Position numbers and translations under genes: made by a program. Below are positions 53,318-64,000 of a stretch of DNA of 64,000 nt, in pieces (within the stretch, counting starts at the first letter, position 1; every line of letters starts with the position of its first letter). This DNA is from Mesomycoplasma ovipneumoniae. Its GTDB lineage: Bacteria > Bacillota_I > Bacilli_A > Mycoplasmatales > Metamycoplasmataceae. Under the pieces are notes generated by a model. That model was not told the origin of the DNA. It saw nothing but the letters and a program-made list of their open reading frames with translations, and did no database searches. The stretch is from contig NZ_CP146003.1 of the NCBI RefSeq assembly GCF_038095975.1, forward strand, positions 124,001 through 188,000. The letters are read 5' to 3'.

Positions 53318-55600
53318 TTATCTCAATAAAGTTGCGACATCTTTTCGATATGTTTTATAAGAAATTAATAGGTAAATAAAAGACATAGAAACAAAACCGA
53401 CTAACCAAGTCAAAAGAAAAATTACGACAATTTGCGAATAATCTGGCTGAAATAAGTTTTGATTCAGAACTATTTTATAAATTTCTGGGACAATCAAAGT
53501 CGATAAAATTATACCTACAAAAAATACAAAAACACTAATAATTATTAAATTTAATCAATGGTACATGAAAATTTCTAGCGTTTTACCGCCTAGTGATTTT
53601 AAAACTGCTATCGATTTTTTCTTAAAGTTGGAAAGATTTACAGCATAAACGCTAATAAAAATCAATAAAGTAATACCAAGAACTATAATTGAGGCAAAAA
53701 TAACCGCAATCAAAGTAAATTGGGTGGCAAAGAGATGCTGTCTTACTTCATCAACCCCTCCAGAGATGAAATAATAACGTTTGACACCAGATTTACCATA
53801 TTTATCTAAAAAATCCTGAATATTATTATAAAGATTTTCATGATTAAAAAAGACTAAAAATTCGCTAGGATGTGCTTGGCTGAAGAAATTTTCGACTTCA
53901 CTGTTAAAAATTACAATATTCTCGGGTTCTTCTGAAGCATTATTAGTAGTTTTATCAGCATCAAAAATACCAACAACTTTAAAAATATAATTACTATCAA
54001 AAGTAGTGTTAATTTTTATTAGTTTTCCAATTTTATTAGTAATATTAGAACTAACTGCAATTTCGTCAAATGATTGAGGTAAATTACCTTTAGTTAAATT
54101 TATTGAATGTGCCTGGGTTGAATTTTGATAAAAAGATTTGCTAATAGTCGGATTAATAGATGTCGTATTGCTATTTGATGTTCGATCGCCAAAGCCAAGA
54201 GAATAAAAATTATCTGCCAAAACATCGAAGTCATGGAAATTTTTGGATGTTTCTTTATATCCCTTTTCATATGTTGTTTTTAATTTATTTGTATGAATCA
54301 AAGAGAACTTAGGTTGATCAATACTTTTTTCTTCAATTATTCCAACAATTTTTAATTCTTCAAAATGGTTAGAATAAAAAATTTTTATTTTTTTTCCTAT
54401 TGGGTTTGAGATTTCAAGTTGATTAATAATTTTCTCAGGTAAAATAACTTCATCTTGATTAGATATAAAATTATTATTAAATTTTTGGCTTTTAATAATG
54501 TCAGTAAATCTATTTTTAAAAAAATCTGACTCATCAACGGGGAAAATTGGGCCTGTTGAAATTGTTTTATCATCATAACTAAATTTAAAAAATTGTAAAT
54601 CAGAATATATCGGTATTATTTTCTCTATTTTTGGGTTTTCTTTTTTAAGTTTTTCTAATTCATTAATATGAAAGGAAGCAATCACCTTTTCACTTATGTT
54701 TAAGGTGTCTAAATTATATTGAACAACGTTGTCAAAATTAATATTTTTAGCAGAAATATTCAAGTTAACAAATAAAACTACACCAAAAATCATTGCTAAA
54801 AATGAAATTAAAACAAGAATAAAAGTAGTAATTTTCGATCTAAAATCAGCAAAAGACAAAAGTAAGGCAACTTTTGCTTTTTGGTAAAAAGATGGTTTTT
54901 TATATACTTTATTTTCAGAATTTGCTAAAAAATTATTCGTAGATTTTTGTAGATTTTTTTGTGGTTTATCTTTATTTTCTATTGATTGAATATTTTCATT
55001 TTCTACATAAATAATTTGATCAGCATATTTTTTTGCAAGTTCTAAATTATGGCTTACAACCAAAACGGTCTTATTTTGTGATATCTCAACTAACAAATCA
55101 AGCAATGCAATTGAGTTTTCTTTATCTAAGTTCCCAGTTGGCTCGTCAAGTAAAATAAAGTCTGCATTTCTTGATGAACTTCTTAAAAATGCAGCTCTTT
55201 GCTTTTCACCACCTGATAAATTTTTAGCTAATCGATTTAATTTTTGACTATTTATGTTAATTGCGCTAGCTTCCTTTTCAATTTCGTGATTTTCAACATA
55301 ACGATTTAGAATATGATTTGCAATTAAAATATTATTTTTAATTGAAAGCGATTCTATCAAATTAAAATCTTGAAAAACAACATCCACTAAAGGATTTTCA
55401 ATTTCATTACCGTTTTTAAAAAAAGAAATTTTTCCGCTATCCTTTTTTGTAAAGCCAACAATTAAGTTAATCAGGGTGGTTTTGCCAATTCCTGATTTTC
55501 CAACAATAAATGTTATTTTATTTGATGGAATATCAAGATTTATTGAATTAAAAATAGTTTTATTGTTAAATTTTTTTGATAAATTTTCAATTTTTATCAT
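53318..55600 (-). CDS. ABC transporter, ATPase fused to MacB/FtsX-like permease (copy 3)
   Basis: 760 residues. Walker A GKSGIGKTT, LSGGEKQR, FILLDEPTGN, SHNLELAKKYAD; helix near 255-275; complete two-lobed extracellular domain with a Ser/Thr/Asn-rich insertion (GDRTSNSNTTS); then three helices with FKKKSIAVLKSLGGK. It lies 77 bases upstream of copy 2, so the two may be co-transcribed and could pair as a heterodimer. Divergent from the DUF31 lipoprotein gene. A type VII ABC system acting on extracytoplasmic substrates is the likely role. Confidence 0.85.
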
Positions 55601-56317
55601 CTAAATAAACCTCTTGTTTGGAATTAAATGATTTAATAGGAACTTTGGTCATATTTTTTAAGGTAATTAATAAGCTCTTTAGTATAAAAATCAATACATG
55701 CTGACATATTTGACACTAATATTGAGTTCGTCGTTGCTAGTTTTTAATATTTGTGTTTGTTTTTTAGGTTTTAGCAGTTATTGTGAGTATCGAAAAGTAT
55801 GCAATTATTAAGCCAGTAATTTAGATCTTACTTTGTTCATGGTCAACCTCGCATATTATTAATTTAATTAATAAAAAATTATAACAAATTTTTAGTTTTT
55901 TAAATACATTTTTTTATTAAATGAAAAAAAATTTAAAAAAATAAAAAATCAAATATTTTTAAAATAAATTACACAAAAAATTCAAACAACTAGCTTTTTA
56001 TCAATGATATTGTTTTCACTGTTTTTGTTTATATTTTCTATATGAACGCTTGGTTTTTTATATGAAAAGTGACTTTAAAGTCTTGAATTGTTATACAAAT
56101 TAATGAATGAACTTATTTTTGATAAGCAATAGTAAATTTTCAAAAATTCAGCATTCAATACTGATTAATTCTAGCTGCAAAGTGCCGTGAGAATTTAATA
56201 CGAGTGTTTAAAAACAAATTAACACACTAATTTAAATTGAAATATATAGGTTTTTTAATTTTTTGTTATATAATTATATAATTAATAAATTAAAACTCTC
56301 ACGAAATAGGAAAAATA
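55601..56317. other. Divergent region between ABC copy 3 and the DUF31 lipoprotein gene
   Basis: 717 bases. On the minus strand, GAGGTTGACC-ATG near 55850 followed by a short decayed reading frame with a hydrophobic stretch may be the remains of a membrane partner like the one at 16347-18239. At 56080-56140 the sequence resembles the duplicated intergenic unit at 10561/11812, and 56218-56250 resembles its promoter. TATAAT boxes at 56269-56274 and 56277-56282 would serve the plus-strand gene. Confidence 0.5.
56269..56282 (+). promoter_or_regulatory. Overlapping -10 boxes for the DUF31 lipoprotein gene
   Basis: TATAAT at 56269-56274 and again at 56277-56282, 35-44 bases before the ATG at 56318; ATAGGAAAA is the ribosome binding region. 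Confidence 0.5.
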
Positions 56318-59300
56318 ATGTACAGAAAAAAAGCAAAAACCAACCCAATATTTTTATTCGGGGTTGGTATTTTTTCACTTGTTGTTGCCTCTTGTTCAAC
56401 TTCAAACTCAAATTCATTTCAAAATTACACCGATCCAAATAAAAGTCTTCAAAAAAATCAGGTAGATAATTTTTTTCTTCAGTATCCTAATTTTCCTGAA
56501 GCTATTAAAAATAAAATAAAAGATTCCTTAAATATTTCCTCACAAAATTTCTCAAATTCAGAATATATGCCCAAAGTTTCTCAATTTGTAGAAAAATACT
56601 CATCAACATTAGATTTGTTTCAAAAATTCGAGTCGAATTTTAAATCTAAGACAATCGATAAGTCTTTTAGTGTTAACGAGGAAAAATACAATAATTTAAA
56701 AAGTGAAATTGAATCGTTTAATCAAAAAATTCTAAATTCATCTAATTTTGAAACTAAAATGGATGAGTATTTAACCAAAATAACTGAATTAAACGCGGAA
56801 ATTACTAAAACCAACGACACCCTTAGTCAAGAACTTTCAACTTTTGGCTGATTTAACACGGTTTTAAAACACGCAAATCTTGTTAATCTTAAAGCCTTAA
56901 GTGCGCAAATTAATGACAAAATTACCACTTTATATAAAAATGATAATAAACAAGAAATTGAAAATTTCACCTCAAATTTACTCATTTTAGAAAATATTAT
57001 TACCCAAATTAAATCAATAAAAAATGAATATTCCACTGTGAGCAATGAAACTTTCAATAATTTAATTACAAATTTTAATTCAAATATAAATTCTGATAAC
57101 TTAATTAACAATGTCACTGATTCAATTCAAAATCTTAAAAGTATCCAAACTAATTTAGAAAAAATTGTTAATGAGTCAGCGGGAAAAAACGAAAAACTAC
57201 AAGAATTAAAGAAATCTGCTATTTTAGAAGTTGAGAAAACTGCTAATTTATCACAAAGTGTTCAAAGTAATTTTAAGGAAAAAATAAATAGGTCAATTAC
57301 TGAATCACAAATTAGTGAAATTAAGACATTTATTTCAGAACTAGAAGGTGTTGCATCACTTCTATCTTCATTGAAAACAGAAAAAATAGAACTAGAAAAT
57401 AATCCTAATTATCTAAATTCTGAAAATAAAACAGAATTAGATGATTTAATGAGTTCGCTAAATTTTTTAGATGAACAAAATAAGCTTGTATTAAATGATG
57501 ATATTTCTGATAATACAAAATATTTTCTATCTAACACTTTAACACTTCATGAAAATGTAAAGTCAGAAATAGCACGTCTTAATGGTAATGTTAAGTTAAG
57601 CGATGCTAAAAAAACTTTGGAGAATCAATTATCATCTGGCAAATTTAGTCCAAATTTTGTTTCTGATATTAAAACACTGGCAGATTCAAAAAAATTAGTT
57701 TCTGATATTAAAGATATAAGTTCTAGCATTTTAAAATTAGCAGATTCCCTTGATTTATATAATGTTGAAGTGAAAAATTCTCAATTATTATTGAATAACT
57801 CAAGTACATCTACAACAAATAAGCAACAACTTGAAGAAAAAAATAATAAAATTAAAGAAAAATTAGACCAAAATCTCCGACTCAATGTAATTGATAGTGA
57901 AAATTTGGTAACTTTTGCTGATGAATTTGCTAATTTAGTCACTTCATTTTCACAAACAATTTTAGTTTCAAAAGCGCAAAATAACCAAATTGTGCAAGAA
58001 AAACCACCAGTAAAAGTTGCACAAAATTTATCAGATTTTAAACAACAAGCCCAAGACGCCCTAAAAATTAGTCTTGATGACCAAGGGCTTGACCGTCATA
58101 GTATAAAAAAATATCTTACTTCTGCTTCTTTTAACCTTAAAAATGCAAATCTTTGATTAAAACAACCACAAAATAATGAAATCAATTTCAAATTATTAGA
58201 CTTATCATTAGATAGCAGCAACAGAAATATTTTAGTCCTTAATTATGAGGCAACTTCAGTAAAAAACCCTTCACATTCAACAACTTTATCCACCCAACTT
58301 TTAATTTCTAATAATGATGTTGACTTAAATACGGTAATTTCTTCGTTAAATATAGATTCTCTTGATGACTATTTTGATATTTACTATAATTCATTCCTTG
58401 ATTTTGAAAAAGAAGACTTCCCTAAGCAAGACCTAAAAAAATTTATTTCAGAAAATTTTTCTCAATCAAGACAAACAATCGGAAATTTTTTCCATGTTGC
58501 ATTACCAGAGCGACCTGAATTAACCTTTACCGATGATAATAAAATATCTTTAAAATTAGATATTAAATTTAATAAGCAAGTTATTAAAACAGTTAGTGCT
58601 AAGTCCAAGAATCAGGTTAAGTTTAAACAAAAAGATAACTTGCCAGTAAAAATCGCATATACTCAAAACTTTAAAAACACCAGTTTTTATAAGCAAACTT
58701 ACCTTAGCGATCCTGAATATGCTGTTCTTGATTATACTAATTTAAAAGATCCATTAGATTATTATTGGCATTTCGAAGAACCTGCAGGTGCTGGTGGGGT
58801 TGGTAGCTATTGATTTTATAAATATTTATTAAAACCAACTTTAGAAACATTGCAAAAAGCAGGGCAAATAGCTCCAAATAAAAAATTTAAAACTCTTAAG
58901 GATAACGCAAAAGTTGTAAAAGTTTCAGAATTTGGTTCAGAAAACCCAACACAACAAGATGAATTAAGTAAGGCTGACCTTGATAAAATTTTTGATAAAA
59001 TTTTAAAAGATCAGCAATTTTTTAACTACGAAATTCCTCAAAATTCCACAATTTCGTTTTCAACTTTTGATGTTGATAATGAAAAAAGAAGAGTTTTAAC
59101 CTCGAGTACCACTCAAAGTATTTCCTTAAAATTATTAATAAAAAAAGGTCAACACACTAGAGAAGAAATTGTACAATTTGCACCTAAGGATTACTTAAAA
59201 CCAATTTTATCACCGCGTGATAAAGCTGATTTATCATTAATTGAAGAAATTTTAGGTGATTCTAGCGGTAAAAAATTATTTAAAAACACAAAAATTAATG

Positions 59301-62239
59301 ATATTGATAATACCCACGGCCAAATTTCACTAGTCGGAAAAACGAATTCGGAAATAATCGACTCACTTAACAAACTTTATACATTTGCTAAAATAGGTAA
59401 ATTTGAAATTTTTGCAAAAGATGTCATTTCTACAGACATTTTAAAAGGTCAAGCAAAAATTTTCTTTTGATACAAATATAACGGTTTAGAATATCCGCTA
59501 ATTGTTGAAGGAACTACACGTACTGATGTTTTCAAAACTGAAAAAGCCATTAATTTTTCAAATTGACTGCCAGCCACTTATAGCGATATTAAGCCTAAAA
59601 ATGGATCTAATTTCACCAGTGAAGATTTTTCACCAATTTTAGAAAAAACAAGACAAAATGGCAGAGAAATCTCAATATCCAATGCGATTTCCAATGATGA
59701 TAAATCAATTATTGATCAAATTAATAGTCGCCACTTTGATTATCGTAGAGTAACCGGCGAATTTTATAAAAACGAGAAGATACACATAAAATATAGACTA
59801 ATAGACCCTGCTGATATTGTTGAACAAAAAGCTGAATCAAAGTTAAATTATTTACTTCAAATTAAAGCTAACAGTGAAACCGCTAGAAATAGTGATTTAG
59901 ATAAGTTTAAAAATCAAGAAGTCAAACTTGAAGGTGAAGACAAAAAAAGTGGACAAAATAGTGAAAAATTACCAAAAATTGTCGAAAAGCAAATATTTTT
60001 TGATAATGATCCTGATGTTTCACTTAACACTTCAAAAATTTTAAAGGATTATTTTGTTTATTATTATGATGTTAAAACCACTGATAAACCAGGCGAAATG
60101 ACGTTCAAACTTGGCTTTATTAACAAGCATAACACAAAAATCCGCTATAGTCCTAAGAAAGATATAAAATTACAAAACTTAGAAAATGATTATAAAAATA
60201 AACTTTATCCTGAAATAATTCTAAATGGAATCAAATATTCTGATTTTGTTCGTAAAAATACTGGATCAACTACAACAAACTTGTTAAATAACAGTAATTT
60301 TAAAGATCTTTTTGAAATCAAAGAAGAAGCTCTTAAGTACAATAATTTTAAAATCTCAAAGGAAAATTTACAATTTCTTGAGACAAAAAAACATAATAAT
60401 AAATTATATTTCCGTCTAAAATACGTTAATGGGTCTCATATTGTCGAAGGTGAAACTTGATATTTTTTAACAAATATTAATAACCAAAATATTCAGGGCA
60501 ATATAGATTTAGACACACAAAAGCCATTAGTTACTTTATTTGAATCTCAAAATGAAGTAACTAGAAGTCGTGAAATTGAACCTTATTATAAAGATTTATA
60601 TTGAAATTACGAAAATTCTACAAAAACAGCTAAATGAACATTAAAAGAAAAATATTTTTCTCAAACATTTTTAAAGAATAATCCTAAAAACCGCAAAATA
60701 AAACTACAATTATTTGGAAATGCTTTAGTTCAAAATACCCGAAGACTTACCCGAATTAGCGGAGGAAAGGACTTAACCACAAACACACCAACTAAAGGTG
60801 GTTATGATTTTGTTTTTGACTTTGAAAAATTAGCAAATGGCCAAATAATAGCAATTACTGAAAAAACTAAAAATGTATTTTTTGAAGATTCAAACAAAAA
60901 ATTTCAGGATTTTAGTTTCAATTTAAGCGCCCAATATATCAAAGATAAAGGGATTGAATTTAAATTATGACTAAATGATCCTAATCTTGGCTTGATAGTT
61001 GATAATGTTTTTAATCATGTTGAACAAGGTGCTGACTTCTATACTAGCTCAAAATTTGACACTTTTGATCCAAAAAAAGCCTTTATTTTACATAAAGCTG
61101 GAGCAAGAGTTCATATTGAATACACAAACTCGCTTGAAAATGAAGATTTTGGTTCTAAGACAAATCAATTTGATTATAAAAATATTGACTATACTAATGA
61201 AGAGCAACCAATTACATTTTTCACCAATTCAGATGCTTACAATTTAGAAAAATATAATCCAAACCAAAACGTTCCTTATAAATTACATGAAGGATATTTA
61301 CAAGATTTAGAATTTTTACATAAATCTTGAGATACTAAAAAGTTCCCACTAGCAAAAAATCTATTAGCTAGAACCTTTGGCTTTAGTTTTGGAAGTGCAA
61401 CTATGCTTGCAAAAGTAAATGATGACCCAGATGATGGTAAATTTTACATAATCACAAATAATCACGTCGAAGGTGGCGCAAATTTTGATTTAAATACCCT
61501 TTTTGGTAAAGATTTAACTCATTCTTTATCAAATAATCGTTACATGGCTATTGCAAGTAAATATTATTCTAATTCAATTGATGGCGGTTATAGCTATTGA
61601 GGTGGACCAAACGCCGTCAAAAATGTTCCTACTTGGATAGTTTGAACCGGTATTAAACAACCGGATGTAAAAGGAAAAAATCCAAAAAATGTTGACATAA
61701 CTGTTTTAATAGTTGATATTAAACCTTTAATTAAAGCAGCTTATGAAAGTGGTGAGTTCCAAAAAGCAGCCTGATTATTGAATTGATATAAATTACCTAA
61801 CTTAAAATTAAATTCAAACGGTCAGACAGATTTAACATTTTTTGGTCAAAATGTTAAATATTTTGGAATGAATGGATTTCCTTATGCAAAACAAAGTGGT
61901 TATATAATTAACAGGGCTAATTCAGATCAACAAAATGTTACTATTTTGAATCAAAAAGGTTATACTCCATCATATTTTAATGCTGGTAATTCCGGAACAG
62001 GAGTATTAGGTCCAAATGATGAGTATATTTCAACAATTAATGGAGGTTCGCCACTTACATTTTTACAAAGTTGGAATTATTCAACAGCAACTCATAATTA
62101 TTTTGGAATAAATTGACAAAATGAAAAACCGCTTGAACTAGAAAGTAAATATAGTTTATCATCAATGATAATGAGACTAAATGCTCAAAATCCGCGTGAA
62201 TACAGTCTTCCTTGGTTTTTCAAGGATTTTGAAAAATAA
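56318..62239 (+). CDS. Very large DUF31-type serine protease lipoprotein
   Basis: 1973 residues in one frame (checked through every TGA). Signal peptide with lipobox VASC (Cys at about 27) makes it a surface lipoprotein. Residues about 30-600 are Asn/Lys/Leu/Ser-rich and largely coiled-coil-like; 600-1650 is a long mixed region. The C-terminal 280 residues carry the trypsin-like DUF31 core: His1716 in ITNNHVEGG, an Asp candidate in VDITVLIVDI, and Ser1892 in NAGNSGTG. DUF31 proteins include the mycoplasma immunoglobulin protease MIP, which is usually much shorter. Could cleave host IgG, or the neighbouring adhesins. Divergent from ABC copy 3. Confidence 0.85.
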
Positions 62240-62374
62240 AATAATTTTAAAGTCACAAAAATTAGCTTATTAATTTAGTCTATTTATTTAAATATTTCTA
62301 TTTTAGCTAATTTTATTGACATTAAAACTAAAAGGTTCAAAATCCCTAGTTTCCCAGTTTGATGACATAATCCT

Positions 62375-62412
62375 AAAAAAGTGTCCTGGTTTATTATTTG
62401 GGCACTTTTTTA
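62375..62412 (+). terminator. Terminator of the DUF31 lipoprotein gene
   Basis: AAAAAAGTGTCC (62375-62386) / GGGCACTTTTTT (62400-62411), a 12-bp stem with one G-T pair and a T-run. Confidence 0.85.
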
Positions 62413-62502
62413 ACTTTTTTGACAAACTCAGAAAAATAACTATCAAAGCAAAAACACTAAATTTTAAATCTAGCCATCACGAAAGAAAAATCTACTACTA
62501 AG

Positions 62503-63027
62503 CAAACTAAAAAAGCTAAAATTTTAACTTAAAAAGCAAAATTATGAATTTTTAAACTACTTTTTTAGTTTAAAAGACTAACAAAAATCATAAAAAATAC
62601 AACTACTATTTAAACTCAATGCAAATAAAAAACTCGTTTTATTTGCAGCGAGCCTAAAAAACATATGAAGTTTTGAAAGAACAATAACCAAAAGCCTTAA
62701 ATTTATAGATTTCTAAACGGTTAAATTTAAGGCATACCATCATATTTGAAAATACAATGGAAAAGCCGCATTTTCAAATTTTTTTATGACAAAAACATTC
62801 TTAATTCCCCCTTAATTCAATATCAAAATTTATTAATTATTCTTAGTGATGATCATTATAACATAATTTTATTTTAGACCAAACATTTTTTTTTTTTTTT
62901 TTGCAAAAGGCCGATTTTAAAACAATAAAAATTAAGATTTTAGCCTCAAAAATCGCGATTTACGGGCATTTTTTGTATTTATATTGACTAAAAAGTAAAT
63001 TTTGCCATCAAACGTCAAACTCAGGAA
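62503..63027 (+). repeat. 530-bp direct repeat, right copy
   Basis: Counterpart of 50584-51115. Same internal landmarks in the same order; the T-run is 17 (62886-62902). Together the copies bracket 51.1-62.5 kb. Confidence 0.9.
62955..63026 (-). repeat. Dispersed palindromic repeat, copy 6
   Basis: Reverse orientation: GTATTTATATTGACTAAAAA, GTAAATTTTGCCATCAAACG, TCAAACTCAGGA. Core palindrome partly degenerate. Confidence 0.8.
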
Positions 63028-63175
63028 AATCCGCGCGAATACAATATCCCTTGGTTTTTTCAAAAATTTTAAAAAGTAAAATAATTTTAGAGCCCAAAAA
63101 TTAGTTTATTAATTTAGTCTATTTATTTTAAATTTTCTATTTTTACCGATTTTATTGACATTAAAATTAAAAAGT
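63027..63175 (+). pseudogene. Remnant of a second DUF31 gene 3' end
   Basis: AATCCGCGCGAATACAATAT, CCCTTGGTTTTTTCAAAAAT and the following AAAATAATTTTA, TTAATTTAGTCTATTTATTT match 62189-62335, the last 50 coding bases of the DUF31 gene plus its downstream region. The residues NPREYxxPWFFK are recognisable, but nothing upstream remains. Confidence 0.8.
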
Positions 63176-63363
63176 TAATAATCCATTTAGTCTAAAAAGT
63201 CGCAAAAATTTGTAAAAAAATACTAAAAAAAGAGTAAAATTTATTTCTAAAAGGTAAAATGAAGTAAATTTTACTTTTTTATTTAATAAAATCATAAAAA
63301 AACACCATTGTAGTGCTATAATTTTAAATATTTGATTAAAAACCACATAGAGGAAAAATATAT

Positions 63364-64000
63364 ATGCCTAAAAATACTAATAGATTAGCAATAGCAATAA
63401 CCGCTGTTGGTGGTGTTGCTATTTTTGCAACGACTATTGGGCTTGTAACTCGAATTCGCTATACAGGAGAAAATCCCCGAGCTGAATTAGAAAGTTTAGT
63501 TTCGCGAGTCCAAAATGTTGCCTTTAAATCTGATGTCTTTGATGATTCTACCACATATAGCCAAATAAAGTCACAACTTTTTGACCAAAGTGGAAAATTA
63601 TTAGCTGGCACAGATTTAAATAAATTTATATCTTTTTACACACAGGTTAACTCCAAACTACGTAAATTTGAGCCAACTTTTGCACCAAATAAGCCATTTT
63701 TAGAATTTATTGACTTAATTCCAAATGATAATGATCAAAGTTTTGAGCTCCGTTTCCGTGCAAAGCACCAAGTTGATAACAACCACACAGCATTTTCAAC
63801 AATTATTTCAAAAAAAGTTTCTTATGCACAACGTTCACAATTTGCTCTTGCCGAATTTAATTCAAACTTAGAAAAAATAACTAAAAGTTTCAAAGAAAAC
63901 ATTCAAAATCTAAGAAGACAAGATTTTAGTTCTAGTGTTATAAATCCAAGTTTAACTGACCAAAAAATCGCATCGTTAACTCGTGCAGAAGATTTTGCCG
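63364..64000 (+). CDS. P97-family adhesin paralog (5' part)
   Basis: 212 residues visible, frame open to the window end. Basic N-terminus and one hydrophobic segment (residues 8-28, AIAITAVGGVAIFATTIGLV) followed by TRIRYTGENPRAELESLVSRVQNVAF. This is the same layout as P97 of M. hyopneumoniae (hydrophobic segment, then a YRSESPRKIANDF-like segment). Also shared: YSQIKSQLFDQSGKLL, FISFYTQVNSKL and the later AEFNSNLEKITKSF. P97-family proteins are exported, proteolytically processed cilium adhesins. Whether the R1 repeats are present cannot be seen. AGAGGAAAA precedes the ATG. Confidence 0.75.
   Translation, partial: MPKNTNRLAIAITAVGGVAIFATTIGLVTRIRYTGENPRAELESLVSRVQNVAFKSDVFDDSTTYSQIKSQLFDQSGKLLAGTDLNKFISFYTQVNSKLRKFEPTFAPNKPFLEFIDLIPNDNDQSFELRFRAKHQVDNNHTAFSTIISKKVSYAQRSQFALAEFNSNLEKITKSFKENIQNLRRQDFSSSVINPSLTDQKIASLTRAEDFA

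Larger units (their letters stand above)
62240..63363. other. Terminator, 530-bp repeat and gene remnant before the P97-type gene
   Basis: 1124 bases. Terminator 62375-62412, right copy of the 530-bp repeat (62503-63027) with dispersed repeat copy 6, second copy of the 3' end of the DUF31 gene (63027-63175), and the promoter and RBS of the P97-type gene (GAGGAAAAA before 63364). Confidence 0.7.

Overview
The window is from a wall-less mollicute that reads UGA as tryptophan: nearly every long gene runs through in-frame TGA codons at conserved Trp positions (LepA, L2, SecY, HisS). Very low GC, a partial P97-type adhesin at the right edge, a DUF31 (mycoplasma Ig-protease type) lipoprotein, IS30/IS1630-like and IS3/IS1221-like elements and a mannitol PTS operon together point to the Mycoplasma (Mesomycoplasma) hyopneumoniae group. 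I cannot name the species from this sequence alone.

Layout. 1-3.1 kb: tail of a membrane protein, lepA and a membrane protein. 3.1-5.8 kb: a 78-aa orphan and two tandem paralogous membrane proteins (minus strand), the second preceded by a 9-bp tandem repeat. 5.8-10.4 kb: an RpiR-type regulator facing a mannitol operon (mtlA-mtlD-mtlF), with a decayed second rpiR between them. 10.4-18.5 kb, minus strand: three copies of a four-helix membrane protein family, a fused ATPase-permease ABC protein, its overlapping membrane-anchored partner and a decayed gene. 19.2-23.2 kb: a nucleotidyltransferase-like/M42-peptidase-like fusion gene cut by an IS30-type element inside a 22-bp target duplication, followed by an overlapping MFS-like permease gene.

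23.4-38.6 kb is the S10-spc-alpha ribosomal supercluster (rpsJ to rplQ, with secY, adk, map, infA, rpoA). It has a structured leader in front, a terminator-like stretch plus a new promoter between rpsE and rplO (no rpmD), and a perfect palindromic terminator at the end. 38.7-41.5 kb, minus strand: a UvrD-type helicase fused to a RecB-like PD-(D/E)XK nuclease, carrying two frameshifts, translationally coupled to a DEDDh exonuclease. 41.9-43.3 kb: an IS3-family element whose inverted ends merge with copies of a dispersed palindromic repeat. 43.4-50.5 kb: glyA, fused secDF, hisS and aspS.

50.5-63.2 kb is a plastic block. Direct repeats of about 530 bp (50.58-51.12 and 62.50-63.03) bracket two MacB-like ABC proteins, one with an internal deletion, and a 1973-residue DUF31 serine-protease lipoprotein. 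A second copy of that gene's 3' end lies beyond the right repeat, as expected after duplication and collapse. The window ends in a P97-family adhesin gene.

The regions most worth following up are the helicase-nuclease/exonuclease pair, the NTase-peptidase-permease locus, the dispersed repeat family and the repeat-bounded ABC/protease block.
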